Assembly: GCA_002633025.1 (NCBI GenBank)
Contig: NMRB01000190.1
Location: 292,828-356,827, forward strand
Direction: 5' to 3'
Source of the DNA: Notospermus geniculatus
Taxonomy: Eukaryota; Nemertea; Pilidiophora; Heteronemertea; Lineidae
DNA: 64,000 bases
This document shows, one piece after another, positions 37,206-50,493 of this stretch (the first letter of the stretch is position 1; each line of letters opens with the position of its first letter). A program made the position numbers and the translations under genes. Under the pieces are notes generated by a model. It did no database searches. It saw only the letters and a program-made list of their open reading frames with translations, and had not been told where the DNA came from.

Positions 37206-39264
37206 GAAGTACAAAATACAAATACATAGCCCGAGTTTTGTCGCTCATATGCCAAGCCCGAAGGCAACACACCAACTTCAATCACAGGTCCACTTTATTT
37301 TCACCATCCAGTCAAATAAATCAGAGTTGCACATTTGAATAATGGCAAATAAAGGAAAATGACTATAATTGTTATGATAGTGACCAGGGTTGTTCTAGGC
37401 AGGTGATTATCTCCCATAATGCTCCATGACAAATGGTTGTCAGCTGTAATCATAGGGTACGCTGGTCAGGGGGCGCCTATCAAGTGCTGGTACCTTGTCA
37501 ACTAACTACCTTTTCTGCGAGAACACCACCAAGTCATCGACTCTCACTTTTGTTGTGAGATACGCTGGTCAGGGGATCCTATCAACTACTTCTTCTACCT
37601 TGTCTGCCATCAAACAACTTTCAAACAACTTTGTACTTTGTCTACTAGAAAAAACACGAAATCATGGACTCGTTCCTATGTTGACCTCGAGGATGTCTGA
37701 GTGTGTTGAGTATGTCAAGCAGTTAGGACGCAGTTTTCATTTCATTTCAAACACACTCACAGATCTGCAGAGGTGTCCTGACCCATGGTTGTGGACGAGT
37801 TTCTTTATTACCAGTAAAGAGGTCCAAGGTTCAAACCCATCTGGCAATATGACCCTGAGGTTCTCCCTTGAGTTCCTCTAACCATGGTTTGTGGACTCGT
37901 TTCTTTACTATCAGTAAAGAATTCAAGTTTCAAATCCGACTTCCACTGTATTATGACCTTTAGGTTCTGCCTTCCACTCCTTATCGACTGGCAGAGACGG
38001 GTTCCTTGGTGGTAGACTGCATCCAAGACAAGCCTAACTTTGGGAGTAAAGGGTTAACATGCTTCTGTATCCTTGCTTGAAGTTCCATCGACTGCTCCAA
38101 GTCAAATGAGCATTGTATCGACAGGGCCGAGCCACTGACACGAGTCATTTATCCTGACTCAAGCTGTGAAAATCAATCTCAAGCTGACCATTAACGACCA
38201 AACTATTTTTCTCTATGACCACAGGTCACATATGTACAGCACAATGGTAAATGCCTTTTATTCACGTTCTGTAATTCCTTGATATATTTCTTTTTGCTTC
38301 GACAAGTCCCTCAGTTGAGCCGTTTATTAGAAAACAATTATTTTTACAGATGCTGATCGCATCAGCATTGCCGCGATCCCTGATTAGATATTCCTTGTCC
38401 ATCGTTGACAGGAAGTTAGAGGGTGTTTGTCGCTGGACAAACAGGTCCGGGGTGATCAGCGTCTGCTGAAATGTGATAAAAGCTCGGAGGATAACAGTCC
38501 CTCTTCCGGCTCCAACCCAGCGGTGATGATATTTGCCATGGCTCTCCAAACATATGTTGGTCCTCTCCCCTACCGTGCTTGTACTTTCACATCCTCTAAT
38601 AGAGCCAGCACTATCCCACAATGCAACATTTTATTCAAATTCCCTCCAAGGTTTCCTCAGTGAGAGTTTCACTATTTGCAAACGCTGGACAAGAAATTAA
38701 TCCTGGAGGGAGATACAAGGTTTGTGCATTTCCAAGAGTGTCCATTTCAGTTGAAACTTGGCGTCCATTTCCCGGCTGTCTAATTAAGGTGTAATCCCGT
38801 CCATATTGGCGTTAGTAGTGGTCAGTGCAGGCAATCAAGGGCCAGTACATTGCTCATCAGCGACACTCACAAACAAATCCTTCAGATTAGTGACGTTATT
38901 GGATGGGCTAAATTGAATCTGATCGGAGTGATCTTGTTTGGACCGTGTTTTATTGCTAAACACTACAGGCTTTACTCATCTTTGCGATCAAGTGTGAGGC
39001 AAAGACTTGAGGTTTCAATTCTCAGAAAGTAAAGTGGGCGAGGCACAGACATGACTGAAGCAGACTCCGATAAACTGGTGGTGGAGATAACGTCTTTGAC
39101 CAAAGACCATCAGCAATCCCTTTCACTTCCTCCTATTGTTTGCCATATATATTCAAGATCCTGCCGCAAGATCTTGAGTGGCAACCCCAGAAGTACTGAG
39201 TATTGCTACTCACAAGCAAACTGACAAGAAAAAGCACCTTGTATGACACAACACAAGTAACCAC
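37206..39264. other. Unique sequence, nothing recognised
   Basis: A minus-strand ORF at 38262-38621 (119 codons) and a plus-strand ORF at 37495-37881 (128 codons) are present, without family features. A short local repeat (ccatggtt...gtggacgagtttctttatt) occurs near 37783 and 37882. Confidence 0.35.
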
Positions 39265-39350
39265 GAAAGCAAAGTCACACTTCGATGTTCGAATTTTCGG
39301 GCCAATCAGGGACGTTCTTCAGGCAGCACCACAACTTTGCAGAACGGGAC
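39265..39350 (-). mobile_element. Possible Penelope-like element fragment, copy 3
   Basis: Dispersed relative of the two fragments above: aaagtcacacttcgatgttcg then gaattttcgggccaatcagg and cgttcttcaggcagcaccac. Same order of motifs, more diverged stem. Confidence 0.3.
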
Positions 39351-39659
39351 AGAAGCAAAACTTGCTACTACCAACCAACATGATGAAGGTTGTAGCGGTC
39401 GAAAGTGAGAAAGTTGATCAAGAATGCAAGAGAAAGTTTTCACCCAATGATTGTCACCAAGAAGAAAGACGACTGGTGTTTAAATGCTAGTTCAATAGCA
39501 ATAGGTCTAAATGATGTATAATGGAGGTGATCCAACCTGCCAGGAGGGCGACGGTTCATCTGATACGAGGGTCCCAAGTGGTCAGACGAATGAGACTTGG
39601 ATCTCGAGCTGATCACTCATAATGAACGAGCCTACCGTCCATCTGATTACTCCACGTAA

Positions 39660-40235
39660 AGCTTATCCTGGCCCATGGAGATCTTCGCTGATGGCGACTT
39701 CTGATCCTGGAGGGCTGGGGGATGCAGGTGGCGAGACCCTTGGAATACACCAGCTGAGCAAGACCTCAGCCGCCGCCCTGGCCCACTGAGATCTTCGCTG
39801 ATGGCGACTTCTGATCCTGGAGGGCTGGGGGATGAAGGCCAGGGGCTAGACCCTCGGAATACACCAGCTGAGCAAGACCTCAGCCGCCGCCCTGGCCCAC
39901 TGAGATCTTCGCTGATGGCGACTTCTGATCCTGGAGGGCTGGGGGATGAAGGCCAGGGGGCTAGACCCTCGGAATACACCAGCTGAGCAAGACCTCAGCC
40001 ACCGCTCTGGCCTACTGAGATCGTCTCTGATCGCTCCCTCTGATGTTGGAGGGCTGGGGAAGGTCAGGGGCAAGACCCTCGTGGAAAACACCAGCTGGGT
40101 AAGACGTAAGCCACCACACTGGCCGACTGAGATCTTCTCTGATGGCTAGCTCTGATGTTGGAGGGCTGGGGGAGGGAGGTTAGGGGGCAAGACACTTGGA
40201 ATGGTACCAGCTGGGTACCTCAATCACCATCCTGG
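39660..40235. repeat. 110-115-bp minisatellite, about 5 units
   Basis: Unit starts gagatcttcgctgatggcga and contains tcctggagggctgggggatg and ggaatacaccagctgagcaa. Starts at 39678, 39788, 39902, 40017 and 40129, with the last units diverged. Frames open through it on both strands are artefacts of the repeat. Confidence 0.92.
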
Positions 40236-41987
40236 TCTTGCAAGCGGCAGGTCGCCAGCTGGAAAAGACTTCAACGTACCACCTCCTTTAGTTGATCTGG
40301 CTGGGCCAAGGTATCAAGGCTGTGTGGGTGGTTCTAGAGGTAAGATTCTCAAACCCCTTCTAGCACAACTAGCTTGACGAAATTTCTACAAGTTTTACGG
40401 CAAACTTGGTTGGGTAACTTCTGATGCAGAATTGCTTTTGTTGTGGGACATGCCAGTTAGCAAAGTCTGGTGACGAGTTGATCTAAGTGGGTAAGAGCCT
40501 GTAATGGTTGCAGTCATTTGAATATGTTCAAGGTAAGGCAGGATTTCAACCAATGTTGAAAGGGTAACAACCCAACTGACGCACCAAATCCTTTTCCGGC
40601 AACCAACCATAAACAACTCAGATTTGAGAGTAGTGCAAGCCATGAACAGCAACTCAGTCATGAAACTTGGTCCTTCTGAGAACAAATGGAGTTGACGTCC
40701 AGTACTATTTTAATTTCTGCAGTGTGCAGTATCATGTCTGCCATTTGGCCTGTGTACCACAACAGGAACCTAACCCACCAAGCATGACCAAAGACACAAG
40801 GGTCAGTGAAACCTGGTATTAAATCACTGTGGCCAAAACCGACCACAGTTCCAGCCAACCGTGTCATCCGATTACACACCCATTTATCACACGTCACCAT
40901 TTTTTGAAGGAAACAGAAACGACTTCACCAAATTAACGCTTTCCATCAACATATCTGGATACCTCCAGCCAATAGAATAGGTTACAGATACCTGGTGTGG
41001 TGCCAAAGGGCACCAATTATGCAAATATCTGCAATTCCCTTAAACCCAGCGATTCCACCAATGTGATGCACTGTTGGTATAAAACATTCCATGTTCTCGA
41101 TGCAGATACTATTGGCATTTATTGCAAATGTTGACCAGAACTGTGGAGCTGTCACAGTTGATAGATGTCGTGACCAGTCGACCAGAAAGTCACACAGACC
41201 ATGGTGCCTCATCTCTGCATGTAGGATCTGACCTTCAAACATTTTCAAGGTTAGACATTTCCACATCAAGGTTGCAGTTCAACATTTTTTGCTCATTGTG
41301 CATGCAGTCTATGGAAAGAGAAATCCTGGGGTAAGGGCAGACCAAATGACTTTTGAAACAGAAGATGGTGTGCTGGCCTACTCACATGACCATTCATTGG
41401 AAAGCTCTCAGGGAACACTTCAAGATGGCACCATCGCCTCATCACTACTGAAAAATGCAGACAAGAGCAATCCTTGTACTGATAGTTGTGTGGGGCAGGA
41501 GTTGACTGGGTGATACCGGTACCTTGCATATTGGTCGTAGTTCTATGAAGTATGACTGATGGCCTTTGCAGAAATCTCACTGAATCTGACAAGCGTATAT
41601 ATATTACACATCTGAAAGGCATTATTGGAAGCCCGATGGTCAACCAGATATTGCCTTAATGACAGCGTAGCCATTTACCAAAACAAATCATATTTGGAGA
41701 TGTCATAATTCATGAAATAAGCTTAAGGGTCCCAGTCCTGTATCTTTAGTGGAGATTCGATACATGGCAATGGCCCATTAAGGTTGAGAACTGGTCAGGG
41801 CTGCCTTCGTCCAGGAACACTGGTGCCAATAGCAATCTTTTAGTAGTGTTGGTCGTCACTTTAGAATGGCCACGAGAGATGAACTTAAAGATAAAACAAA
41901 GACAATGGCTTTTGGGTGAAGGTGGGACATCTACAAGCCTTTGGATAAGCTTGTGATGAATGAGGAACGTGCAGAGCTACCGCCACT
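40236..41987. other. Unique sequence, nothing recognised
   Basis: Scattered 80-116-codon ORFs on the minus strand have no recognisable domain and no linked splice structure. Confidence 0.35.
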
Positions 41988-42120
41988 GGGAGGCGCTGAG
42001 AGCGGTTGTACCTTTTGACGTCTCGTCCGTGTTGCACTGCGTCAAGGACGTCGTGACGCGACGTCATTACGTTGCTTTGCTCTGTTTTTGACGTCTTCGG
42101 TACAACCACTCGCAGCGCCG
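41988..42120. mobile_element. MITE-B copy 3
   Basis: Independent insertion outside the duplications. Left end gggaggcgctgagagcggtt, right end ccactcgcagcgccg. It shows the family is dispersed, not merely duplicated. Confidence 0.83.
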
Positions 42121-42579
42121 AACTATCGAGAAAACAAGTTGTGCTTGTTCCTCATCATAACATACTGGTCCTTTACACCGAAGTCGATGAACATCATCAT
42201 ACCATCCATCCATCCATCCATACCATCATACCATGCACGCCGACACCCTCGGAGAACCACCGGTAGGCCTAAGCAGCAGACACAGGACACAAAATGATGA
42301 ATATTATTACGAGATATGACAAATGGCTCTGCTGCCTGAGATCGGAATGTTATCCGACAGATATCTCACCAGATTACGCCTATCAAATGATCATTATTGA
42401 TCAGAAAAACTCATAACACATGATTGGATGATTAATGATTGGCAGTTTGACCATTCAGCAGGTTGATTGGTTATCATTCTCTCGTTATGTTAATTGTATA
42501 ATTACTGATATTTGATTTTATTTATCTGGTAGTCGATGGTCTTTTATGTTCTGTGATGAATCATGTGGGATACGAGCAG

Positions 42580-42810
42580 GTAAGAGATGTCAGGAATACA
42601 GAATGATGGACAGGAAGGACTGGGACAACAAGGGGAGGACTTCTTCTCCTAGTACACCGAGGCTGCCAGGAATACAGAATGATGGACAGGAAGGACTGGG
42701 ACAACAAGGGGAGGACCGGTTCTCCTAGTACACCGAGGCTGTCATGAATACTGTATGATGGACAAGAACTAGCGGGACAGTAAGGGGAGGACTGATTCTC
42801 CTGGTACAGT
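42580..42810. repeat. 77-bp minisatellite, 3 units
   Basis: Unit caggaatacagaatgatgga then caggaaggactgggacaaca and aggggaggac...ctcctagtacaccgaggctg. The first two units are near-identical, the third diverged. Confidence 0.9.
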
Positions 42811-42858
42811 GGACAACATCAAGTTATCACCCGTAACCTCTGAAGTCCTAGGTTCTAG

Positions 42859-42885
42859 CTTGGAGGAATTTATAATTCCTCCAAG
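42859..42885. repeat. 27-bp palindrome, same family as 7125-7180
   Basis: CTTGGAGGAATT is followed closely by AATTCCTCCAAG. The core matches the palindrome at 7125-7180 although the surroundings are unrelated. Confidence 0.65.
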
Positions 42886-42973
42886 GTTCTAGTTATCCAT
42901 TCGACCCATTCCTCACGCGATACTAATAGAGAACGTGGTTTTCACTGCCAGTGCTGGTTTTCTTGGGGCTCTG

Positions 42974-43156
42974 AAATTTTCCTGCCGTTAGAGGGCGCCT
43001 GTTAGCGGTCCTAGAACGTTACAAAAGTTGACGTCACAGACGTAAGCCATGGCGTCCACGTCGTCGTGGCCTGCATTTCTTCTCTGTGACGTCAAATTCC
43101 ATGACTTCCTTGGACCGCTAACTGGTGGTGGCCTCTAACGGCTGTAAAGTCTCCCA
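42974..43156. mobile_element. MITE-A copy 4, left end degraded
   Basis: The left terminus has lost the GGGAGAC segment (gaaattttcctgccgttaga remains); the right terminus reads aacggctgtaaagtctccc. Both TGACGTCA palindromes are intact at 43029-43036 and 43087-43094. Confidence 0.86.
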
Positions 43157-45640
43157 AAATGTCATCTCTGATCATAGAAACAGCATCACCTACCACCCAA
43201 AACGACCTTCTGTAATCGTTGAAATCAATAAAGGCCATGCAGCTCAACTTTAACTCATCTTTTGGCATTGATAGTTATTTTGTATTCCATCCCAGTGATG
43301 ATTTCTCCCTGATTATCGTCTACAACCGTGTACACAACATAACAACACCGACTCCGTCAGGATGATAAACCACCCAACAAAAATGACACCGGTAAGGGAC
43401 AACTGTTTGCTTTCCCTAAATCCTCTTGTCAATTTTACTCCCAGCTAAATGATGATCTACACTCATTGCAAATGTCTTAATGAAATGTACAGTGACTTAC
43501 GATTCATTTTGATCACGATGTCTTCTCACGACGTTTTTACTACCTTACCTAAAAGGTAGCGTCATCCAACACCAGGCACGATAATACAATACCCTTCTTT
43601 ATGTTTCTATTAGTTAACGAGATGTTTGGACGGAAGTTATCAGCAATTTTCATCAAGCATTTTAAGAGGAGCTGGAAATATTGTGTTTGTTGAAAGTATT
43701 TGTCCTGGCACGGAGATAAATGAACCTTGATGCTGATGTGAATGACCTCTGGGACGAGCAGATCATCTTCTACACGTCCTTCGGGAAAGAGACTAGACCT
43801 ATGTTCTGCTGAACTCATGAGCAGTTTTTAGGGTTCGAAGGACAGCTTCTTCTGCGGTTGATGAAAAACGAAAGAAAGAAAGAAATAGGAGGAAAATCTT
43901 ACCGGGCGCCTTAACCTGTGGTTCGTCAGACATGAAAGTTACCCCTGTTGACGTAGATATCATTGACCTCATGTTCCTCTTTCGAGAAACAGATGAACGT
44001 TTCGGGTGAACTCTAGGTCCCCTTCTCGAGTTAGATCCCAGCCCAAGTTAGATAGCCTACTTCAGGGTTCATTTTTTGCGTTGGTGAAAGCTCCACGTGA
44101 TGATAAAGAAGATGATGATAAAGATGCATGATAAAGAAGAATGTTGAAAGAAGGAGCAGGAACATTCAGTCAGGCAGGCTTCACAGATTTTCGCAAAATC
44201 CTTCAGGTCGATAGGCATAAAGTTACCCCCTCCCCCCCCCCCGGTTTGCAATGTAATGAAACAATGAAAGAATATCGAGTGAAAGAGAACTCGTCGCACA
44301 TCAGTTTCCACGCCTCCCTGGAGACTCGTCTGGTAGAAGTATTTTGACACCCTTTAAAATTGAGATGAAAGTCAGTGACAAGATGTTTTAAACATTCAAT
44401 TAATTTCTATCCTTTTGAGTATAATTAAGATGAGATTAATGGTTGAATAATGTCTGACGATGAGTTGACGGGGATATATGGTCTGACTGTGTTTATACCG
44501 TGGTGAAGGTGGTGGGGTCATGATGATGATACGATGATGAAGTTACGGCAAGATTCAGCATCTTCATCTCAACATGATATTCGTACATTTGTGACACGTC
44601 AGTGTCATTGAAAATATTGTTTTCTCCAATTGTAAGAGTTAAGATTGAGATGATGTTGATGACGTTGATCCAGGAGCAGCAAATAAGCCAAGTCAACCAT
44701 CAGGAGCAGAATAAATGGGAACTTATTCCAAAATTATCGAAGTCTGAACTTATGGGTTTTTGGTGCGGGTGCAGTTGTAACGTCCGCCGATGTTTCCGTA
44801 TGTCAATGTTTCCCCATATTTAAAAGCTGGCAGACAGATCGACACGTTTCTCTGTGTGTCCCACGTTGTCACTTCGGTCAATAAAGGGAAGAGTCACAGA
44901 TGGGGCCTATTCAAAAACGTTACATCGGCTTTCAAGGACATATAAGAGAATACCCCCGTGAGTGAATGAAGCAGACAGTATCTGCCTATAAGACCAAAGG
45001 GATGTTCCCCTCCTGCCATTAACAGACAGACTATTGCCTAAGTTCTTCTCCAAATTGATAAGAGCATCATTTCATGAAGCTGTGCCAACTATCGAATTTG
45101 GTTTATTTTCCATCTGGGAGGAGGGATATGAAGAATATTAGGAAAAACATGGCAGTAATTGGAAAAGAAATAGACCAGTTATAAAAACGTGGGATAAATG
45201 GATGTCTAGAGGGAAGCCTCAACTTTCTTCATCCCTTTATATTACTTTAAACAAAGGGGTGCAGAGATCTGAGCCCAGCATCTGATTCGGTAGTCAGTAA
45301 CCCAGCATGCCCTGGAGGTCGACTATAAGATGTGCACTGGAATCATTCGCTGCTGACGTTAATGGCAGGATCCATGTGGGACCTTAGGGATATCATATAA
45401 TGCTGCGGTATTAGTCGGCTAAGTCTGATGATATCTCTACAAAGATGCCTCTAACTGGCTTTGATAAGACAGGTCAACAGAAATGAATTGTGTTGGGACG
45501 AAGAGTATCATAACCAATTCATGGTGATAGAGCTACCGGTGCTAAATTAGGTTATTATATCAGGTAGAAAGTACGAGATGAAAAAGAATGATTTGATAGG
45601 GTCCACTTCAACAACCTAATCCCTTATTGATGCGATTTCG
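43157..45640. other. Unique sequence, no confirmed gene
   Basis: Contains a short gaaa microsatellite near 43870 and a C-rich tract near 44226-44243. No coherent exon set seen. Confidence 0.4.
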
Positions 45641-45837
45641 AATGGGAGACTTTACTGCCGTTAGAGGTCGCTTATTAGCGGTCCTAGAACCTCACAAAAT
45701 TTGACGTCACAGACATAAACCATGGTGTCCACGTCATTATGGATGACGTTGTGGCGTGCACTTCTCTGTGACGTCAGATTTCGTGACGTAGGGCCGGTAA
45801 CTAGCGGTGCCCTCTAACGGCAGGAACGTCTCCCATT
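45641..45837. mobile_element. MITE-A copy 5
   Basis: Complete termini aatgggagactttactgccg and its inverse ending gtctcccatt. TGACGTCA palindromes lie at 45702-45709 and 45769-45776. Confidence 0.9.
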
Positions 45838-46540
45838 CCTTTATAAATTCTGACCACAAAAACAGAATTATTTGGAATCTCTCTATACTTAACATTGCAT
45901 TTATAAGAAGAGAAATGTCCGCTGATGTGATGACCATACATGTCCAGTACAGCCGACTGACCAGCTTTTTTTCCTGGGACTTGAAGTGACCGGATGTGGC
46001 GGGAGTTAAGTTAGACAACTATGGCTTCATTGCTTGATACCTTAAGCTAAGAANTTGTACGGCTGACCTAATGATCACATTACAACCGATTGATTCTATA
46101 CATTGATACGATAAACGTGAAGTGTACCAGCTCGATCCAATTGAGGCAAATACGATTCACTGATGGAGCACTTATACAAGACAACAGGAGAAATGCAACG
46201 ACAACGACAACCCCAGATGTCCGGTGTAAAATTTGATAGGGGATTTAACTGTGGGCGTACAATCATGCTACACGGCAGGGATTCAAAGGGACAGTACAAT
46301 CTTTGATGCCATGTCGGAGACGCCGAACTGCCGAGGCCGCTCTGCAACAAGATGACCGTGGAAATCGGATCAATTTACGTCATTAATACGTCTCTCTTGA
46401 GATTGAGCTGCCTTGAGTGAAAGTCTCCGAGCTTGTCGTACAAAAGATGGTGCTCCAATCAAATCATATCAATGAGCTCATCTCCATATTTTCAAATTAA
46501 CTGTTTCTGACGGGAAGGCCATCAAAATCGATACAAGGGC

Positions 46541-46690
46541 AGTTGGGTGAAGTCAGGGGGCAGAATGAGGGTGGTGCAGGTGGGTGAAGTCGGGGCAGAA
46601 TGGGGGTGGTGCAGTTGGGTGAAGTCAGGGGGCAGATTGAAGGGGTGCAGTTGGGTGAAGTCAGGGGGCAGAATGAGGGGGTTGCTAAAA
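46541..46690. repeat. 35-37-bp minisatellite, 4 units
   Basis: Unit agttgggtgaagtcaggggg then cagaatgagggtggtgc, starting near 46541, 46578, 46613 and 46649. The Pro/Thr-rich minus-strand frames across it are repeat artefacts. Confidence 0.9.
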
Positions 46691-47345
46691 AGGATTTGAA
46701 GACAAACTGAGCACCATCTAGCAGCGTTGGCTTTAGAAGCAGTATAGGAAGACTCAATGAGGAAGAACACTGATACCGAAGGATGGGAGGAGACCGGTGC
46801 TGTCTGAGAGCAAACACCACATCACGGTATGTTTGACCAAGAAACTGAACCCGTAAGCTCAGAGGTGAGAGAGACTGATGCTTTCACTCCCCCCCGACAT
46901 CCTGAGGTAGATAAATAAGGAAGATGACTCTGACCACTACCCTGGCTCCAAACGACAGCCCTTGTACCCTGTGACCCTGTCGCTTGTCACCCCAAGAAGG
47001 AGAGGTCACGACACCCATTAGAGACAAAAGAGGTTAGAGGCAAACGGAATGTAATAATCAGGTTTGAGAGCTTTTGGCGCGGAGGACTGGTGTTTGTTTT
47101 GTAAAATGTATTGGCTTACTTCCTGGGAAGGCAATGATTATGTCTTCTATGAAAGAAAGTCAGTCCTTTTAGGGGTTTTATCTCCATGGTGATTGCGGTA
47201 TGCAGTTTAAAAAGTGAAAACGAAAGGACTAATGATTCTTAATGCTCGCTCCTCCCCCGTCAGTCACCACCCCAGACGGTGACGAAGGGCGCGAACGCTA
47301 AAAAACCTAAGTGTCTCGTTCAGTTCCATTGACTTCCTAACGTAG
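46691..47345. other. Unique sequence, nothing recognised
   Basis: A degenerate hairpin-like segment near 47235-47305 (gctcgctcct...ggtgacgaagggcgcgaacg) faintly resembles the centre of hairpin E at 11569-11665. Confidence 0.3.
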
Positions 47346-47533
47346 AATGGGAGACTTTCCTGCCGTTAGAGGCCACCACCAGGTAGCAGTCCTAGAACGT
47401 CACGAAATTTGACGTCACAGAGAAAAAGTGCACGCCACGACGCCATCCATAATGACATGAGGTCATGGCGTACGTCTGTGACGTCATATTTTATGACAAC
47501 AGGCGACCTCTAACGGTAGTAAAGTCTCCTATT
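47346..47533. mobile_element. MITE-A copy 6, internal part rearranged
   Basis: Termini are complete. The internal block between the two palindromes appears inverted relative to other copies (acagagaaaaagtgcacgcc, the reverse of ggcgtgcacttctctgtg). TGACGTCA palindromes remain at 47410-47417 and 47479-47486. Confidence 0.85.
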
Positions 47534-48660
47534 GAACCATAACTGAATGATTGCCGTGTGCCTACACAGTGTCTTCTTGCCTTTACCACCAAACTACTCC
47601 TCAGAACCACGTCAAAAAAGCCCCACATACACATGTTATTCCTTGAGCAAGAAACGGCTCAGAGTTAGAAGAGCCGAACACAAAGTTGGAGGATTTCCTG
47701 AAGGAGGCTTGAAGGACATACAGTGCCTGTTCGTTCATTGCTGAGGTAGCTCATACAATGTTCTGACAAGAACTCTGGCGTTGATATGACCCATACCTCT
47801 TCAACAGGACAATATTCCGATACCATCTTATCTTATATGGGAACGACTCCCGCCGCAGCCACAAGTTCTCTCAAGTGAGGCTCAGGTTTTTTGAAGGAAT
47901 ATAGAAAGGAATGCACCATATTTTGGCGTAATGATGGCAGATTGTACAAGACTGTGATAAGAGAAACGACTGTTTACACAGCCATACCATGTAATCAGAA
48001 GAAAAAAATACAACGACTCTCAACGAAATGACCAACAATTGGAGCCGAGCTTGAGCTACTTGAGTCAGCTATCTGGCTCCTTTGAGGTCGAATTATGCAC
48101 AGTTTAATGGGCAGCCTCATCCATGGATCCTCACAATACCATATAAATGCAAAAAAGCTTAATAGGAAACAGGGTCGAGACTTATTACGTTGTCAATTAC
48201 ATGGGTGCAATGTTAAAGGTACACTCAACCTCGGGGTTTGTCCTTTTATATTAAAGGTACACTGTCGTTCATAGCTCCACGACAACCGTGTGACTGTGAA
48301 CTACGTGCCTTAAAGGACAATCCACGACCAGGTTCGTCAATTTCACAGCAGCATCCTTGCATTGATTGCAACATTATAGTGGAAGGGTCATCCTCAGGTA
48401 CAAGCTGACCAATCCTCGGGTAAAGAACAGAGCGAAGATGAGATATCTTCAGTAGAGAATGGACGAGTGGATCAGAGACACGACTTGTTTCTATCTTACC
48501 AGCCACTGTTGAGTTAGGACCAACCTCATCTACATGTAAAGTACAATTCCTGTTCACAAAGAACAGGAAGCTGGGAATGGCCAATGTGGATGTCTTGCCG
48601 TACATCACTGAGATAGGCATGGCTTGAAGGACGGACTTCTTTCTCTCTGGGTAGAATGAT
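47534..48660. other. Unique sequence, no confirmed gene
   Basis: A 146-codon minus-strand ORF (48246-48686) is the longest frame here. It has no recognisable domain and runs into the minisatellite below. Confidence 0.35.
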
Positions 48661-48775
48661 AGACAGCAGGAGAGTCTACAGTCCATTTGCCATCAGAAAA
48701 CAGGAGTATCTACAGACAATTTGCCATCAGAAGGCAGGAGAGTCTACAGACCATTTGCCACCAGAAGGCACATCT
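48661..48775. repeat. About 41-bp tandem repeat, 3 units
   Basis: Unit caggagagtctacagaccat then ttgccatcagaaggc, repeated three times with substitutions. Confidence 0.85.
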
Positions 48776-50490
48776 CTAGCTCGTCCACAAACCCATCTGC
48801 CATGATGTCGCTTTTAGCGCTTGGCAGCTGCTTTCCACATTTAGTGTTACTCGCCACCATCGTCATTTTTGAAGAAACGTTTCTAATGCAATAGAAGTAA
48901 AAATCCGTCCACAAATCGCTAGGATCTACCAATGATCTAACGCCACCTACCGGTATATCACGCGAGAAGATGTTGATTCTTTGATCAAATCAATGTACAA
49001 TAATACCCCAAACCCAAAATATGCAATATGGAGTATGAACAATGCTGTACATACCTGCGGCTATGTCTTTGAACCTCGCTCAAAATCAATGGGGTATAAC
49101 TCGTGTGGTCCACTTGGTCCAAGTCTGGCCATCACTAGCCCGGCACCGTGCAAGCAAAGGCTATTTATTTGCCGGTTGGTCATTAGGTTATCAAATCACC
49201 CCGAGTCGCATCAGTGGCAAGGATGTATTTCTCATTCATAGAAAAGATAGAATCTGCCCCTTTTGGCCCGATAGGCCAGGCGGCCGTCGGAATGGTACAT
49301 TATCTTTGGGAAGGCGAGAGAGTAGTTTACGACCTTGTAATGTGACTGACCAGTGACCCTGGATCGGCCATGTCCTGCCGTGGCTAGCCTACCACTGGAT
49401 GGAGAAGTCTACAGAAAAGAAGGGCTTAGTTCCCTGGTAAATAGGTTCAAAATGAGATGGAGAGATGAAAGATTTGATCAAGAAGTATTAATTTCATTTT
49501 ATCAATATCAATACCTTGGAATTCTATCATCCATTCCACCACTGTGACGATATCATAATCTATTGCTTGAGAAGTCTTCCTTAAAGCACAAGAACAGCAT
49601 CATGGCCTGAGGGCTTTCTCTGGTCCTCAATGGACAAGAAATCAAGCGCCTAGCCTGTGGATTCCATCAGGGTATTTCAGTCCCTTACGTTTTAAACGGA
49701 AAGAGAACTACATTCCCTATCTTATCAAACGAGGAAGATGTCAATTAAAACAGATTTGAAATTGAAAGGTTGTGTTTATCATCACGCCGTCCTCTGAGAG
49801 TCGACGGATGTGAGTCATCAGTCACTGTGACACACGAGGACAGAGCTCAGAATACTGATCCTCATTCTAACCTTGTGAGAAAGCAATTCACGATACCTCG
49901 GCTACCAGTCAAATCTATGGTTCGGGGAGAATAGGACAGGTGTATCAGTAAAGAGTGTCCCCCTGTAAAAAGAGTCCGCTTCTATTCTATTCTATTCGGA
50001 TTAAATGTGCATGGCACTATAGAAACCAATCGCCAGAGATTAGAATGTAACAACAGGATCTATTGTTCATTGGACAGTCTTTCCTAGGGACATTCTTTCC
50101 TGTCACACCGGGAGCTAGGACCGGTCAAATGTCTCCACATTGCCGACAAACCTAAATAACACAGCCTAACTACCTATAAATGAAATTGCATGTTTCTTTT
50201 TTCTCTCAATGACACGAGTTGGACCATTGATTAGGTAAATTTGTCCATCCATCATTTAGAGGAACAATAGAGAACAATAATCCCAGTGATTAGGAAAGCA
50301 GTGAATTATCAACTGACACCTTCCACTGACCAGGTGAAAGTGACTCACTAAACTGACACAGAATGGTCATAAATGCTAACTATAAACCAAGGAAGAGGGC
50401 TACGAGCTGTGACATGCAAACATTAGGCAGGTTTGAAACATATAAGCCTATTATTACACAGGAAACAAGCACTCACTGCTTTCCGTCTTG
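48776..50490. other. Unique sequence, nothing recognised
   Basis: Short microsatellite ttctattctattctatt near 49981. No convincing coding or repeat family otherwise. Confidence 0.35.
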
Positions 50491-50493
50491 GAT

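Noticed and set aside
36805-37281. 158-codon minus-strand ORF
   Set aside because: Much of it is antisense to SINE copy 5.
48246-48686. 146-codon minus-strand ORF
   Set aside because: No domain, and its start runs into a tandem repeat; treated as chance.
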